Shown: positions 1-8,957, counted from the first letter of the stretch. The stretch: 64,000 nt of DNA from Streptomyces griseomycini (GCF_014203535.1 NZ_JACHJI010000014.1:1-64000), one strand, 5' to 3'. A program made the numbers and translations. The notes: generated by a model from the sequence alone, not told the origin.

Positions 1-276
1 CGACAGGTCGATGCCGCCGGAGACGATGACGAAGGTCATGCCGACGGTGACGACACCGATCACGGACGCCTGCGTGAGGACGAGCTGCAGGTTGCGGGTG
101 TCGAGGAACTCGTCCGGTTTGGTGATGCCGCCGATGAGGACCAGCACGGCGAGCACGCCGAGCAGCGACAGGGTGCGGACGTCGGCGCGGAACAACACGG
201 CGCGCCGGGCGGGTGTTCCGCCGGCCGGCGGCACCTTGTCGGTGCCGTCCCGCGGCGGGGAGACGGGCTGCGTCAT
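1..276 (-). CDS. Sugar ABC transporter permease, RbsC/AraH type (partial, C-terminus outside window)
   Basis: This is the N-terminal 92 residues of an inner-membrane permease of the ribose/xylose/arabinose importer family; the gene runs off the left edge. A short charged N-terminus is followed by a first membrane segment (LSLLGVLAVLVLIGGI) and then by the family signature VIVSGGIDLS at the window edge. The ATG (274-276) overlaps the TGA of the upstream ATPase gene in the ATGA arrangement, so the two should be translationally coupled. Substrate cannot be read from the sequence; the adjacent ROK repressor fits a sugar. The solute-binding protein is not seen in the window and may lie to the left. 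Confidence 0.9.
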   Translation of the reverse strand, partial: MTQPVSPPRDGTDKVPPAGGTPARRAVLFRADVRTLSLLGVLAVLVLIGGITKPDEFLDTRNLQLVLTQASVIGVVTVGMTFVIVSGGIDLS

Positions 277-1790
277 GACGCCGGGCTTCCTTCCATGACG
301 AGGTCGAGTACACGGTGTTCGTCGAGCTCGCGGGCGGGCGCCGTGTGGACGACCCGGCCCTCGCGCAGCACCAGGACGCGGTCGGCGAGGCCGAGCACCT
401 CGGGCACCTCGCTGGAGACCAGCAGCACGGCGAGGCCTTCGTCCGCCAGCCGGCGGACGACCGCGTACAGTTCGGCGCGGGCGCCGACGTCGACGCCGCG
501 CGTGGGTTCGTCGAGGAGCAGGACCCGGCAGCCCCGCAGCAGCCAGCGCGCGAGCACGGCCTTCTGCTGGTTGCCGCCGGACAGGGTGCGTACGGGCACG
601 TCCGGGTTGTCGGGCCTGAGTGACAGCTCGCGGGTCGCCGCGTGTGCCGCCCCCAGTTCGGCACCGCGGTCGAGCCAGCCGCCCCGCGAGAAGCGGGACA
701 TGGAGGAGACCGACACGTTGCGGGTGACGGACTCCAGCATGAGCAGGGCCTGCGCCTTGCGTTCCTCGGGGGCGAGCCCGAGCCCGGCCCGTACGGCCGC
801 CCGCACGCTGCCCGGCTTCAGGGGGCGCCCGTCGACGAGGACCCGGCCGGTGTCCGGCCTGCGGGCGCCGTAGATCGTCTCGAGGATCTCCGAGCGCCCG
901 GAGCCGACGAGTCCGGCGAGCCCGACGATCTCGCCGGGCCGCACCTGGAGGTCGAGGGGGGCGAACTCGCCCTGACGGGACAGTCCTTCGACGGTGAGCA
1001 CCGGTTCGGCCTCCGGTGCGGAGACGGGCCGCTCGGGGAAGACGTACTCGACGTTGCGTCCCGTCATCAGCGCCACGACCTCGCGGGTCGGTGTCGACTC
1101 CGCGGGCAGCCCGCCGGCCACGGCCCGGCCGTCCTTCAGCACCGTCACCCGGTCGCCGATGCGCCGGATCTCCTCGAGCCGGTGCGAGATGTAGACGACG
1201 GCCACCCCCTCCGCGGTGAGGTCCGCGACGATGCGGAAGAGGTTGTCGACCTCGTCCGGGTCGAGCGCGGCGGACGGCTCGTCCATCACGATCAGCCGGA
1301 CCTCGTGGGACAGCGCCCGGGCCATCGACACGATCTGCTGCTGCGCCGCCGACAACTCCCCGACCGGGCGGGCCGGGTCGATCTCCGGGTGCCCGAGTCG
1401 CTTCAGCAACTGAGCGGTCGAGGCCCGCGCGGCCCTCCCCCGGACGACGAAGCCGGCGGACGTGGGTTCGTGTCCGAGGAAGACGTTCTCGGCGACCGAC
1501 AGGTGTTCCACCAGGTCGAGTTCCTGGTAGATGGTGGCGATCCCGAGGCGCATGGCGGCGATCGGCGAGCGCAGGGTGACCGCTTCCCCGCGCCAGCGGA
1601 TGGTGCCGGTGTCGGGCTGGTGGGCGCCGGCCAGCACCTTGATCAGGGTGGACTTGCCGGCGCCGTTCTGGCCGAGCAGGCAGTGGACTTCGCCGGCCTG
1701 GACGTCGAGGTCGACGCCGTCCAGGGCCCGGACTCCGGGGAACGACTTGGTGATGCCGGTCATGCTGAGCAGCGGTGGTTCTGGTGCCAT
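273..1790 (-). CDS. Sugar ABC transporter ATP-binding protein (two ATPase domains, RbsA/XylG/MglA type)
   Basis: A 505-residue cytoplasmic ATPase that would power carbohydrate import. It has two ABC domains. The first has Walker A GQNGAGKST near residue 40 and signature LSAAQQQ; the second has the usual degenerate Walker A (GLVGSGRSE) and a good signature LSGGNQQK with LLLDEPTRGVDVG. This asymmetry is typical of the CUT2 class. The reading frame is open further upstream, but the ATG at 1790 is chosen because GAGGGG lies 7 nt before it and the family motif MTGITKSFPGV begins ten residues later. The stop overlaps the permease start. The 200 bp between it and the ROK gene probably hold its promoter, though no clear one is visible. 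Confidence 0.95.
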   Translation of the reverse strand: MAPEPPLLSMTGITKSFPGVRALDGVDLDVQAGEVHCLLGQNGAGKSTLIKVLAGAHQPDTGTIRWRGEAVTLRSPIAAMRLGIATIYQELDLVEHLSVAENVFLGHEPTSAGFVVRGRAARASTAQLLKRLGHPEIDPARPVGELSAAQQQIVSMARALSHEVRLIVMDEPSAALDPDEVDNLFRIVADLTAEGVAVVYISHRLEEIRRIGDRVTVLKDGRAVAGGLPAESTPTREVVALMTGRNVEYVFPERPVSAPEAEPVLTVEGLSRQGEFAPLDLQVRPGEIVGLAGLVGSGRSEILETIYGARRPDTGRVLVDGRPLKPGSVRAAVRAGLGLAPEERKAQALLMLESVTRNVSVSSMSRFSRGGWLDRGAELGAAHAATRELSLRPDNPDVPVRTLSGGNQQKAVLARWLLRGCRVLLLDEPTRGVDVGARAELYAVVRRLADEGLAVLLVSSEVPEVLGLADRVLVLREGRVVHTAPARELDEHRVLDLVMEGSPAS

Positions 1791-1989
1791 GCGGATTCCC
1801 CTCGGCGGGCATGCAGGCCGGATGCAGGGTGATCCCCTTGCGGGGCAAGCGTTTTCAGGCAGGGCAGGGCAGGACGGGGCGCGGTGCCGGTGAGCTGTTC
1901 GGGTGCGGTGGGGCCGGTGCGTCGGAGGAGCGGTGGGGCTGTGCGCGGCGGGACGGGCGGGTGCTTGCGCGGACGGGACGGGTGGTCGC

Positions 1990-3180
1990 TTACGCGGGTG
2001 AGAACAGGTGGTCGCTGATGAGCCGGGCCGCGCCGATGACACCGGCGGTGGGGCCCAGCTCTCCCAGGACGATGGGGAGGTTGCCGGTCGCCAGGGGCAG
2101 CGACTGGCGGTAGACCTGGGTGCGGATCGCGGCGAGCAGGGTGTGGCCGAGGCCGGTCACCCCGCCGCCGATCACCACCAGGCCGGGGTTGAAGAAGCTG
2201 ACCAGGCCGGCGATGACCTGGCCGGTGCGGGTGCCGCCCTCGCGGATCAGGTCGAGGGCGGTCGCGTCCCCCGTGGCGGCCGCCGCGGCGACGTCGGCGG
2301 CGCTGAGCGTGCCGTTCGCCTCCAGGCGGCTCGCGAGTTCGGCGGAGAGCCCCTGCTGGGCGGCCTCCGTGGCGTCCCGGGCGAGGGCCGCGCCGGAGAA
2401 GTGGGCCTCCAGGCAGCCCCGGTTGCCGCAGGCGCACGGGCGGCCGTCGGGCACGGCCTGGATGTGCCCGATGTCGCCGGCGCTGCCCGTCGTACCGCGG
2501 TAGACCTCACCGCCGACGACGATGCCGCAGCCGATGCCGGTCCCGATCTTGACGCAGAGGAAGTCGGCGACGGTGCGGGCGACGCCCGCGTGCTGCTCGC
2601 CCATCGCCATCAGGTTCACGTCGTTGTCGACCATGACCGGGCAGCCCAGTTCCTGGCTGAGCGCCTCCCGCACCGGGAAGCCGTCCCAGCCGGGCATGAT
2701 CGGCGGGGCCACCGGGACGCCCTCGGGGAAGCGGACCGGGCCGGGGACGCCGATGCCGGCGCCGTCGAAGCCCTCCGCGACACCGGAGGCCTTCAGCTTG
2801 GCGGCCATGGCCAGTGCTTGTTCGAAGACCGCGACGGGTCCCTCGCGGACGTCCATGGGCTGGTTGAGGTGCCCGAGGATCTCCAGCTCGGCGTTGGTCA
2901 CGGCGACGTCGATCGACGTGGCACCGATGTCGACGCCGAGGAAGCGCAGGTGCGGGTTGAGCCGGATGTTGTGGGAGCGCCGGCCGCCGCGCGAAGCGGC
3001 GAGTCCGTCGGCCACGACCAGTTCCGTCTCCAGCAGCCGGTCCACCTCCACGGCCAGCTTCGACCGCGAGAGGTCGACCTGGTCGCCCAGCTGGGCGCGG
3101 GAGTTGGGGCCGCCGTCGCGCAACAGCCTGAGCAGCCGGGCCTGGTGGGCGTTCGCGGGTCGCGCCGTCATACGTCTCAC
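1990..3180 (-). CDS. ROK-family transcriptional regulator
   Basis: Sugar-responsive repressor of the ROK (NagC/XylR) family, about 396 residues. Residues ~8-65 form a winged HTH (NAHQARLLRLLRDGG, then SRAQLGDQVDLSRSKLAVEVD). The remainder is the sugar-kinase-like domain with LGVDIGATSIDVAV, the glucokinase-like GTGIGCGIVV and the ROK zinc signature GHI-(x)n-CACGNRGCLE. A GTG start at 3180 is preferred because GGAGG lies 5 nt upstream; an in-frame ATG at 3171 is the alternative. It lies directly upstream of, and co-directional with, the sugar ABC transporter genes and is likely their repressor (inference from position). Confidence 0.93.
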   Translation of the reverse strand: MRRMTARPANAHQARLLRLLRDGGPNSRAQLGDQVDLSRSKLAVEVDRLLETELVVADGLAASRGGRRSHNIRLNPHLRFLGVDIGATSIDVAVTNAELEILGHLNQPMDVREGPVAVFEQALAMAAKLKASGVAEGFDGAGIGVPGPVRFPEGVPVAPPIMPGWDGFPVREALSQELGCPVMVDNDVNLMAMGEQHAGVARTVADFLCVKIGTGIGCGIVVGGEVYRGTTGSAGDIGHIQAVPDGRPCACGNRGCLEAHFSGAALARDATEAAQQGLSAELASRLEANGTLSAADVAAAAATGDATALDLIREGGTRTGQVIAGLVSFFNPGLVVIGGGVTGLGHTLLAAIRTQVYRQSLPLATGNLPIVLGELGPTAGVIGAARLISDHLFSPA

Positions 3181-3369
3181 GGGCCCCTCCCTGCCTCGAT
3201 CGGCCTGTGCGCGCCGGATCCCGGTCACGTCCGTGGCGTGCTTTCGGAGGGGAACGTAGCAGTGCCCGCCCGGAGTGGGAAGAAGTCGCGCAGGAATTGC
3301 CCCTCACTTTCCCCACTCACAGGACAAAGGTGTTCCGGAGGGTGCCCGGCGCCCTCGCCCGGACGCCCC

Positions 3370-4047
3370 CTAGGACTCCGCCCGTGCGTGGTGCGAACGC
3401 CGGGTGTGCTCGGTGTGCTCGCGCATGAGCCGGGTGGCCAGCTGCTCGTCGTGGTCCGCGATCGCGGCGATCAGATCGCGGTGCTCGGCCCAGGACTGTG
3501 CGCCGCGCCGCCGGGCGACCGGTGCGTAGTACCAGCGCACGCGCCGGTCGACCTGGGCGGCGAGCCCGGCGAGCACGGTGTTGCCGGCCAGCTCCATGAT
3601 CGCGGCGTGGAAGCGGGCGTCGAGGGCGACGGCGGCGTCCACGTCGCCGGAGGCGACGGCCCCGAGGCCCTGCGCCAGGATCTCCTCCAGGCTCTCGACG
3701 CCCGCGCTGTCGGCGTTGAGCGCGGCGAGCCGGGCGGCCTCGGCCTCCAGCAGCGTACGGACGGTGAGGAGCTGGTCGGCCTCCTCCTCCGTCGGCTCGT
3801 GCACGAACGCGCCCTGCGCCGGCCGCAGGTCGACCCAGCCCTCGGTGTTCAGCCGCTGCAGCGCCTCGCGCACCGGCTGGCGGGAGACCCCGAGGTGGCC
3901 GGCGAGTTCGCTCTCGACGAGGTGCTGGCCGGGCTGGAGGGCGCGGGTGGTGATGAGTTCGAGCAGCGCCTCGTAGACGCGGTCGCGCAGCGGGCCGGGC
4001 CGTTCGAGTCTGGGCACCGCCCCCTGGGGCAGTCCTGGCGACAGCAT
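3370..4047 (-). CDS. GntR-family regulator, FadR/FCD subfamily
   Basis: A 225-residue repressor. The N-terminal winged HTH reads LRDRVYEALLELITTRAL then HLGVSRQPVREALQRLNTEGWV. The C-terminal FCD effector domain keeps the metal-ligand pattern: D and H in ALDARFHAAIMELAGN, H in EHRDLIAAIADHD and H in MREHTEHT. FCD regulators usually sense small carboxylates or sugar acids; the ligand here is unknown. The ATG at 4047 is chosen over the upstream ATG at 4101 because GGAGGGGG precedes it by 8 nt. It stands alone between the ROK gene and a ketoacyl synthase gene, all on the same strand. Confidence 0.92.
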   Translation of the reverse strand: MLSPGLPQGAVPRLERPGPLRDRVYEALLELITTRALQPGQHLVESELAGHLGVSRQPVREALQRLNTEGWVDLRPAQGAFVHEPTEEEADQLLTVRTLLEAEAARLAALNADSAGVESLEEILAQGLGAVASGDVDAAVALDARFHAAIMELAGNTVLAGLAAQVDRRVRWYYAPVARRRGAQSWAEHRDLIAAIADHDEQLATRLMREHTEHTRRSHHARAES

Positions 4048-4118
4048 CGCGGTCCCCCTCCTCGGCAGGGCGGCCGTGCACCGCCGCAGGGCCGGTGTCA
4101 CCGCGCGCCGGTGACGAT

Positions 4119-4140
4119 TGTCTTTCGTCTACAGTCTACG
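4119..4140. promoter_or_regulatory. Candidate GntR operator/promoter with GTCTAC direct repeat
   Basis: Upstream of the GntR gene, in the spacer before the ketoacyl synthase stop, GTCTAC occurs at 4127-4132 and again at 4134-4139, separated by one A. It is AT-richer than its surroundings. On the minus strand this gives TAGACTGTAGAC, which could overlap a -10 region. Autoregulation by the GntR protein is an inference from position only. Confidence 0.35.
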
Positions 4141-4227
4141 GCGCACCGGGGAGGGGAAGGGGAGCGGAGAGTCGGCCTCGTCGCACCGGCACGACCCGCC
4201 GCACCCGCACGGGGGACGCGGGGACGC

Positions 4228-5166
4228 TCAGGGGCAGCGCACGACCTGCCCCGCGTAGGACAGGTTCCCGCCGAAGCCGAACAGCAGGACCGGGTCGCCG
4301 GTCGACACCGCGCCCCGCTCGACGAGCTTGGAGAAGGCGAGCGGGATGCTCGCGGCCGAGGTGTTGCCGGACTCGGTGACGTCGCGGGCGACGACGGCGT
4401 TGACGGCGCCGATCCTGCGCGCGAGGGGTTCGATGATCCGCAGGTTGGCCTGGTGCAGCACGACGGCCGCGAGGTCCTCGGGCGCCAGCCCCGCCTTCTC
4501 GCAGGCCTGGCGCGCGAGGGAGGGCAGCCGCGTGGTCGCCCAGCGGTAGACGCTCTGTCCCTCCTGGGCGAACCGCGGCGGCGTCCCCTCGATCCGCACC
4601 GCGTGCCCCATCTCGGGCACCGACCCCCACAGCACCGGACCGATCCCGTTCTCCCCGGCGGCCTCCACCACGGCCGCGCCCGCCCCGTCGCCGACGAGCA
4701 CGCAGGTGGAGCGGTCGGTCCAGTCGGTCACCTCGGACATCTTGTCGGCGCCGACGACCAGGGCCCGGCCCGCGGAACCGGCCCGCACGGCGTGGTCCGC
4801 GGTGGCCAGGGCGTGGGTGAACCCGGCGCACACCACGTTGACGTCCATCGCGGCGGGCGCGGGGACGCCGAGGCGTGCGGCCACCCGGGCGGCCATGTTG
4901 GGCGAGCGGTCGATCGCGGTGGACGTGGCGACCAGGACCAGGTCGATGTCGGCGGGCGTCCGGCCGGCCGCCGCGAGCGCCTTGGCGGCGGCGTGCGCGG
5001 CCAGTTCGTCGACCGGCTCGTCGGGGCCCGCGATGTGACGGGTGCGGATGCCCACCCGGCTCGTGATCCACTCGTCGCTGGTGTCCACCATGCCTGCCAG
5101 GTCCTCGTTGGTGAGCACCCCGGCAGGCTGGTAGTGGCCGACGGCGGCGATGCGCGAGCCGATCAT
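4228..5166 (-). CDS. 3-oxoacyl-ACP synthase III (KASIII/FabH-like), stand-alone
   Basis: A 312-residue thiolase-fold condensing enzyme. The FabH hallmarks are present: TSDEWITSRVGIRTRHIA near the N-terminus, catalytic Cys in NVVCAGF, His in VLHQANLRI and Asn in ESGNTSAASIP, giving an intact Cys-His-Asn triad, and the closing FGFGGNLSYAG. It would condense an acyl-CoA starter with malonyl-ACP. No acpP, fabD or fabF lies nearby, so it is a second FabH or a starter-unit/secondary-metabolism enzyme rather than the housekeeping one. The ATG at 5166 has GAGGGGA 8 nt upstream; the open frame before it is not needed by the family. Confidence 0.92.
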   Translation of the reverse strand: MIGSRIAAVGHYQPAGVLTNEDLAGMVDTSDEWITSRVGIRTRHIAGPDEPVDELAAHAAAKALAAAGRTPADIDLVLVATSTAIDRSPNMAARVAARLGVPAPAAMDVNVVCAGFTHALATADHAVRAGSAGRALVVGADKMSEVTDWTDRSTCVLVGDGAGAAVVEAAGENGIGPVLWGSVPEMGHAVRIEGTPPRFAQEGQSVYRWATTRLPSLARQACEKAGLAPEDLAAVVLHQANLRIIEPLARRIGAVNAVVARDVTESGNTSAASIPLAFSKLVERGAVSTGDPVLLFGFGGNLSYAGQVVRCP

Positions 5167-5449
5167 GGGTGGTTCCCCTCGTGGGTCGGGTGCGGGATGC
5201 ACCAGTCTGATCAGTGACTCACGGGTACGAGGGCAGGTGAAGCGACAGGAAACGGGTGCCGGGCTTGTCGGCTTCCGCCTTCCCCCGCCCTCCCCGGCTC
5301 CTCCCCTGCGCGCGGACCCTTGTCACCCCGCTCTCCATACTGTCGACAACATCTCGTCGACATCGTCCGGGCGTCCGGGCGTCCGGCCCCCCGGCACCCG
5401 GCGTCCCGGGTGCCCGACGGGCGCGCTGTCGTCCCAGTCGGAGTACGGC

Positions 5450-5656
5450 ATGCGGGCGGCCGGCACCCGGGACGGGTCGCAGCGGACGGAGGCGACGACC
5501 GGGTGCGCCCACCGCGGCGTGGGCTGCGACGTCATCCCGCACGTGCAGGACAATGAGATCGTGAAGGTCACCTCGCCGCACGACAACCCGGTGACCCACG
5601 GCAACCTGTGCGTCAAGGGCCGCTTCGGCTCCCAGCGCGTACAGAACCGGGACTGA
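5450..5656 (+). pseudogene. Formate dehydrogenase alpha-subunit remnant (molybdopterin oxidoreductase 4Fe-4S region)
   Basis: The last ~45 codons read GCDVIPHVQDNEIVKV, TSPHDNPVTHGN and LCVKGRFGSQRVQNRD, which closely matches the N-terminal 4Fe-4S segment of FdhF/NarB-type molybdopterin oxidoreductases. The frame then stops (TGA 5654-5656), where an intact enzyme would continue for some 600 residues or more. The expected CxxCxxxC start of the cluster reads CAHRGVGC, so the second cysteine is replaced by Arg. It is therefore most likely a decayed fragment. The following gene, fdhD, serves this enzyme class, which supports the identity. An ATG at 5450 with GGAG upstream could still allow a 68-residue peptide. 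Confidence 0.75.
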
Positions 5657-5678
5657 ACCGATCGGAACTGATGGGGAC

Positions 5679-6530
5679 ATGGGACGAGTCACGGAACGAC
5701 GCAAGGTGCTCCGGATCCGGGACGGCGCGGTGTCCAGCCGCCCGGACACGCTCGTCGCCGAGGAACCCCTGGAGATCCGGCTGAACGGCAGACCGCTGGC
5801 GGTCACCATGCGCACGCCGGGCGACGACTTCGCCCTGGCCGTCGGCTTCCTGGTGAGCGAGGGGGTCCTGGCCACCGCGTCCGACCTGCAGAACATCGTC
5901 TACTGCGCCGGGGCGACCGGCGAGGGGGGCTCCAACACCTACAACGTGGTGGACGTGCGGACCTCCCCGGACGTGGTGGTCCCGGACATCACGCTCGAGC
6001 GCAACGTGTACACCACCTCGTCCTGCGGTCTGTGCGGCAAGGCCAGTCTGGACGCGGTGCGCACCACGACCCGCCATCCCCTCGCCGACACTCCCCCGCT
6101 GCGCCTGACCCCGGAGCTGCTGGCGGGCCTGCCCGACCGGCTGCGCGCGGCCCAGCGGGTCTTCGACCGCACCGGCGGTCTGCACGCGGCGGCCCTGTTC
6201 GACGAGGACGGCGAGCTGCTGGACGTACGGGAGGACGTGGGCCGGCACAACGCGGTGGACAAGGTCGTCGGCCGGGCCCTGCAGGGCGGGGGGCTCCCGC
6301 TGTCCCGGGCGGTCCTGCTGGTCTCCGGCCGGGCCTCCTTCGAGCTGGCGCAGAAGGCGGTGATGGCCGGCGTCCCGGTCCTGGCGGCGGTCTCCGCACC
6401 GTCCTCGCTGGCCGTGGACCTGGCCGTGGAGACGGGCCTGACGCTGGTGGGCTTCCTGCGGGGCGGTTCCATGAACGTGTACGCGGGTGAGGACCGCATC
6501 GCCCTGCGGGCCGCGGCCGCCCGGGACTGA
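5679..6530 (+). CDS. fdhD: Formate dehydrogenase accessory sulfurtransferase FdhD
   Basis: A 283-residue cytoplasmic protein that transfers sulfur to the molybdenum cofactor of formate dehydrogenases. Family features seen: EEPLEIRLNGRP and GDDFALAVGFLVSEGV near the start, the paired-cysteine motif SCGLCGK around residue 116 that carries the persulfide, VREDVGRHNAVDKVVG and the end motif GFLRGGSMNVYAG. Length is normal. It starts 22 nt after the stop of the formate dehydrogenase remnant, in the order expected of an old fdh-fdhD operon. The client enzyme must be encoded elsewhere if the gene is still useful. Confidence 0.96.
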   Translation: MGRVTERRKVLRIRDGAVSSRPDTLVAEEPLEIRLNGRPLAVTMRTPGDDFALAVGFLVSEGVLATASDLQNIVYCAGATGEGGSNTYNVVDVRTSPDVVVPDITLERNVYTTSSCGLCGKASLDAVRTTTRHPLADTPPLRLTPELLAGLPDRLRAAQRVFDRTGGLHAAALFDEDGELLDVREDVGRHNAVDKVVGRALQGGGLPLSRAVLLVSGRASFELAQKAVMAGVPVLAAVSAPSSLAVDLAVETGLTLVGFLRGGSMNVYAGEDRIALRAAAARD

Positions 6531-6547
6531 CCGGTCCGCCGCGACAC

Positions 6548-6568
6548 GCCGGCGGGGCCCCCGCCGGC
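6548..6568. terminator. Hairpin terminator after fdhD
   Basis: A perfect 10-bp inverted repeat, GCCGGCGGGG then CCCCGCCGGC with one base between, lies 18 nt after the fdhD stop. There is no T-tract, which is common in high-GC actinobacteria. Confidence 0.6.
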
Positions 6569-6748
6569 GGGGAGCGCCCCCTGCGCCGCGGGGTCCCGCC
6601 TCAGGACCGGCGGGCCGACGACCGCCCTGCTTCCCTGAGCCGCACCGGCACCCTCGAACCGCGCACCAGGACCCCTGGCCGTACCGAGGCCCCTGGCCTA
6701 CCGACGCCCCATGGACCGGAGCCACATCGGCCACTAACGTCCCGGAGC

Positions 6749-7984
6749 GTGCCCGACGACGCCGCACGAGCACGACAGCGCACGGGGACCGGGATCGCGG
6801 TGGTGCTGGCCCTGGTCCTCGGAGTCCTGCTGGTCACCGGCCTGCCGGAGGACGGCGACCGGCGGCCGGACGGCGGCGCCTGCCCACCGCGCACCGTCGC
6901 CTCCTGGTCCGCCGACTCCGCCCTCACCGCCGAGTTCGCCCGCTACGGCGACGACGCCGGCCGCGCCGACGACTGGACCGGCGGTGACGGCACCCACTCG
7001 GTGCGGCTGCCCGACGGCCGGCTGTTGTGGCTGTTCTCCGACACCTACCTGGGCCGGGTGCACCGCCCGCCCAACCCGGTCGGCGAGTCCTCCGCCTGGC
7101 GGGACGCCACCGCCCCGCTGGTGCGCAACTCTGCGGTGCTGATGCGCGACGGCCGCCTGGAGCGCACCCTCCCCGCCCCGCTCTTCCCCGACCCCGCCCC
7201 GAACCAGTGGCGCTGGCCGGTGGGCGCCCGGGTCGAGCCCCGCTCCCCCGGCTCCGCCGAACAGGTCGTCCGGGTCCTGCTGTGGGTGCGCGCCGCCGGG
7301 CAGTCCCCGTGGATCTACGGCGTGCCCGACGCCACCGAGGTCGCCACGCTCTCGCTTCCCGACCTGCGCCTGGAGTCGGTCGTGACGGTGCTCGACCAGC
7401 GGCAGGTCCCCGATCCGTCACGGCGGGTGCTGTTCGGCACGACGCTGGTCGAGGAGGACGGCTGGACGTACGTCTTCGGCGGCGACGACGGCCGCCCCGC
7501 CTCCCGTCCGGCCTCGTACGCCTACGTGGCGCGCGTCCCGGAGGGCGGGCTGGCGGACCCGGCCGCCTGGGAGTACTGGAACGGTTCGGCGTGGCAGACC
7601 CGGGCCCGCCCGCATCCGGTGCTCGGCGACGGACGGCGAAAGGGCGTGGGCAGCGCGTTCTCCGTGGTGCGGGCGGACGGGACGTACGTGCTGTTCACGA
7701 TGGCCGCGGGCGCCGGGGGACTGACCACGGTGGCGGCGTACTGGGCCTGCTCCCCGACCGGGCCGTGGCACGGGCCGGCGAAGGAGTTCCGCCCCGCGCT
7801 GCCGCAGGCCGGCACCGCCGCCTACAACCCGCAGGCGCACCCGGAGCTGAGCGGCGACGGGCGGCTGGTGCTCAGCTACGACGTGAACTGGCTGGAGACG
7901 GCCGGGGCCGCGGTGATGCTCAGCCGGAACGTGTCCCTGTACCGGCCTCGGTTCGTGACGATCCGGCTCGGTCCGCCCCGCTGA
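6749..7984 (+). CDS. Secreted or membrane-anchored protein of unknown function (beta-propeller-like)
   Basis: A 411-residue protein starting at GTG. Residues ~13-32 are strongly hydrophobic (GIAVVLALVLGVLLVTGL) after an Arg-rich N-terminus, so it is exported or anchored; there is no lipobox. The body has repeated strand-rich blocks with W/D motifs (LLWLFSDTYLGRV, WTYVFGGDDGRPA, YVLFTMAAGAGGL, VLSYDVNWLE), resembling the five-bladed propeller proteins of the DUF4185/DUF5005 type and some glycoside hydrolases of the GH43-like fold. The family assignment is not firm. Its 3' end overlaps the convergent symporter gene by 65 bp. Confidence 0.8.
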   Translation: MPDDAARARQRTGTGIAVVLALVLGVLLVTGLPEDGDRRPDGGACPPRTVASWSADSALTAEFARYGDDAGRADDWTGGDGTHSVRLPDGRLLWLFSDTYLGRVHRPPNPVGESSAWRDATAPLVRNSAVLMRDGRLERTLPAPLFPDPAPNQWRWPVGARVEPRSPGSAEQVVRVLLWVRAAGQSPWIYGVPDATEVATLSLPDLRLESVVTVLDQRQVPDPSRRVLFGTTLVEEDGWTYVFGGDDGRPASRPASYAYVARVPEGGLADPAAWEYWNGSAWQTRARPHPVLGDGRRKGVGSAFSVVRADGTYVLFTMAAGAGGLTTVAAYWACSPTGPWHGPAKEFRPALPQAGTAAYNPQAHPELSGDGRLVLSYDVNWLETAGAAVMLSRNVSLYRPRFVTIRLGPPR

Positions 7985-8957
7985 CCTCGACGGGGTCGTG
8001 GGAGCGGCGCTTGGCGATCACCGCGCACACCATCAGCTGCATCTGGTGGAAGAGCATCAGCGGCAGCACGGCCAGCGAGGCCTGCGCCCCGAACAGCACG
8101 CTCGCCATGGGCAGCCCGGCGGCCAGCGACTTCTTCGAGCCGGCGAACTGGATCGCGATCCGGTCCTCCCGGCCGAACCGCAGCGCCTTGGCGCCGTACC
8201 AGGTCAGCAGCAGCATCACGGCGAGCAGCACGGCCTCGACGGCGAGCAGCCCGCCGAGCCGGGCCGGGCTCACCTGCCCCCAGATGCCCTGGACCATGCC
8301 CTGGCTGAACGCGGTGTAGACGACGAGCAGGATCGAGCCCCGGTCGACCAGTCCGAGCACCTTCCGGTGGCGGGCGACGAAGGCCCCGACCCAGCGGCGC
8401 AGCACCTGTCCGGCGACGAACGGCACCAGCAGCTGCGACACGATCTTCACCACCGAGTCGGCGGAGAACCCGCCCGCGCCGCCGCCGAGCAGGGTCGCCG
8501 CGAGCAGCGGGGTGACCACGACGCCGGCCAGCGAGGAGAAGGAGCCTGCGCAGATCGCGGCGGGCACGTTGCCGCGGGCGATCGAGGTGAAGGCGATCGA
8601 CGACTGGATGGTGGAGGGGACCAGGGTGAGGAAGAGCAGGCCCTGGTACAGGGGGTCGGTCAGGAACACCGGGACGAGTCCGCGGGCGGCCAGGCCCAGC
8701 ACCGGGAAGACGACGAACGTGCAGGCCAGGACGGTGACGTGGAGGCGCCAGTGCTTCAGGCCGTCCAGGGCCTCACGGGTGGACAGCCGGGCTCCGTAGA
8801 GGAAGAAGAGGAAGGCGATCGCGGCCGTGGAGGCGCCCGAGGCGACGTCCGCGCCGGTGCCGCGGGCCGGGAGCAGCGCGGCGAGGCCCACCGTCCCGAG
8901 CAGGAGCAGGATGTACGGGTCGATCGGCATCCAGGCCGGCCGTCGCAGGCGTGTCAC
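7920..8957 (-). CDS. Bile acid:sodium symporter (SBF/BASS) family transporter
   Basis: A 345-residue membrane protein with about nine to ten hydrophobic segments, beginning PIDPYILLLLGTVGLAALL. Family motifs include TLVPSTIQSSIAFTSIARGN, typical of the SBF-like core, and the late FAGSKKSLAAGLPMASVLF block. It is of the prokaryotic SBF-like branch, which exports or imports organic anions; the substrate is unknown. A GTG start at 8957 with GGAG 5 nt upstream is chosen over the later ATG at 8930. It is divergent from a LysR regulator with a palindrome between them, the usual arrangement for a regulated transporter. The 3' end overlaps the neighbour at 7920-7984. Confidence 0.88.
   Translation of the reverse strand: MTRLRRPAWMPIDPYILLLLGTVGLAALLPARGTGADVASGASTAAIAFLFFLYGARLSTREALDGLKHWRLHVTVLACTFVVFPVLGLAARGLVPVFLTDPLYQGLLFLTLVPSTIQSSIAFTSIARGNVPAAICAGSFSSLAGVVVTPLLAATLLGGGAGGFSADSVVKIVSQLLVPFVAGQVLRRWVGAFVARHRKVLGLVDRGSILLVVYTAFSQGMVQGIWGQVSPARLGGLLAVEAVLLAVMLLLTWYGAKALRFGREDRIAIQFAGSKKSLAAGLPMASVLFGAQASLAVLPLMLFHQMQLMVCAVIAKRRSHDPVEVSGADRAGSSRTEAGTGTRSG

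Noticed and set aside
2008..5217. A 1069-codon plus-strand frame across the ROK, GntR and FabH genes
   Set aside because: Low-complexity antisense frame with no motif; three good minus-strand genes explain the region.
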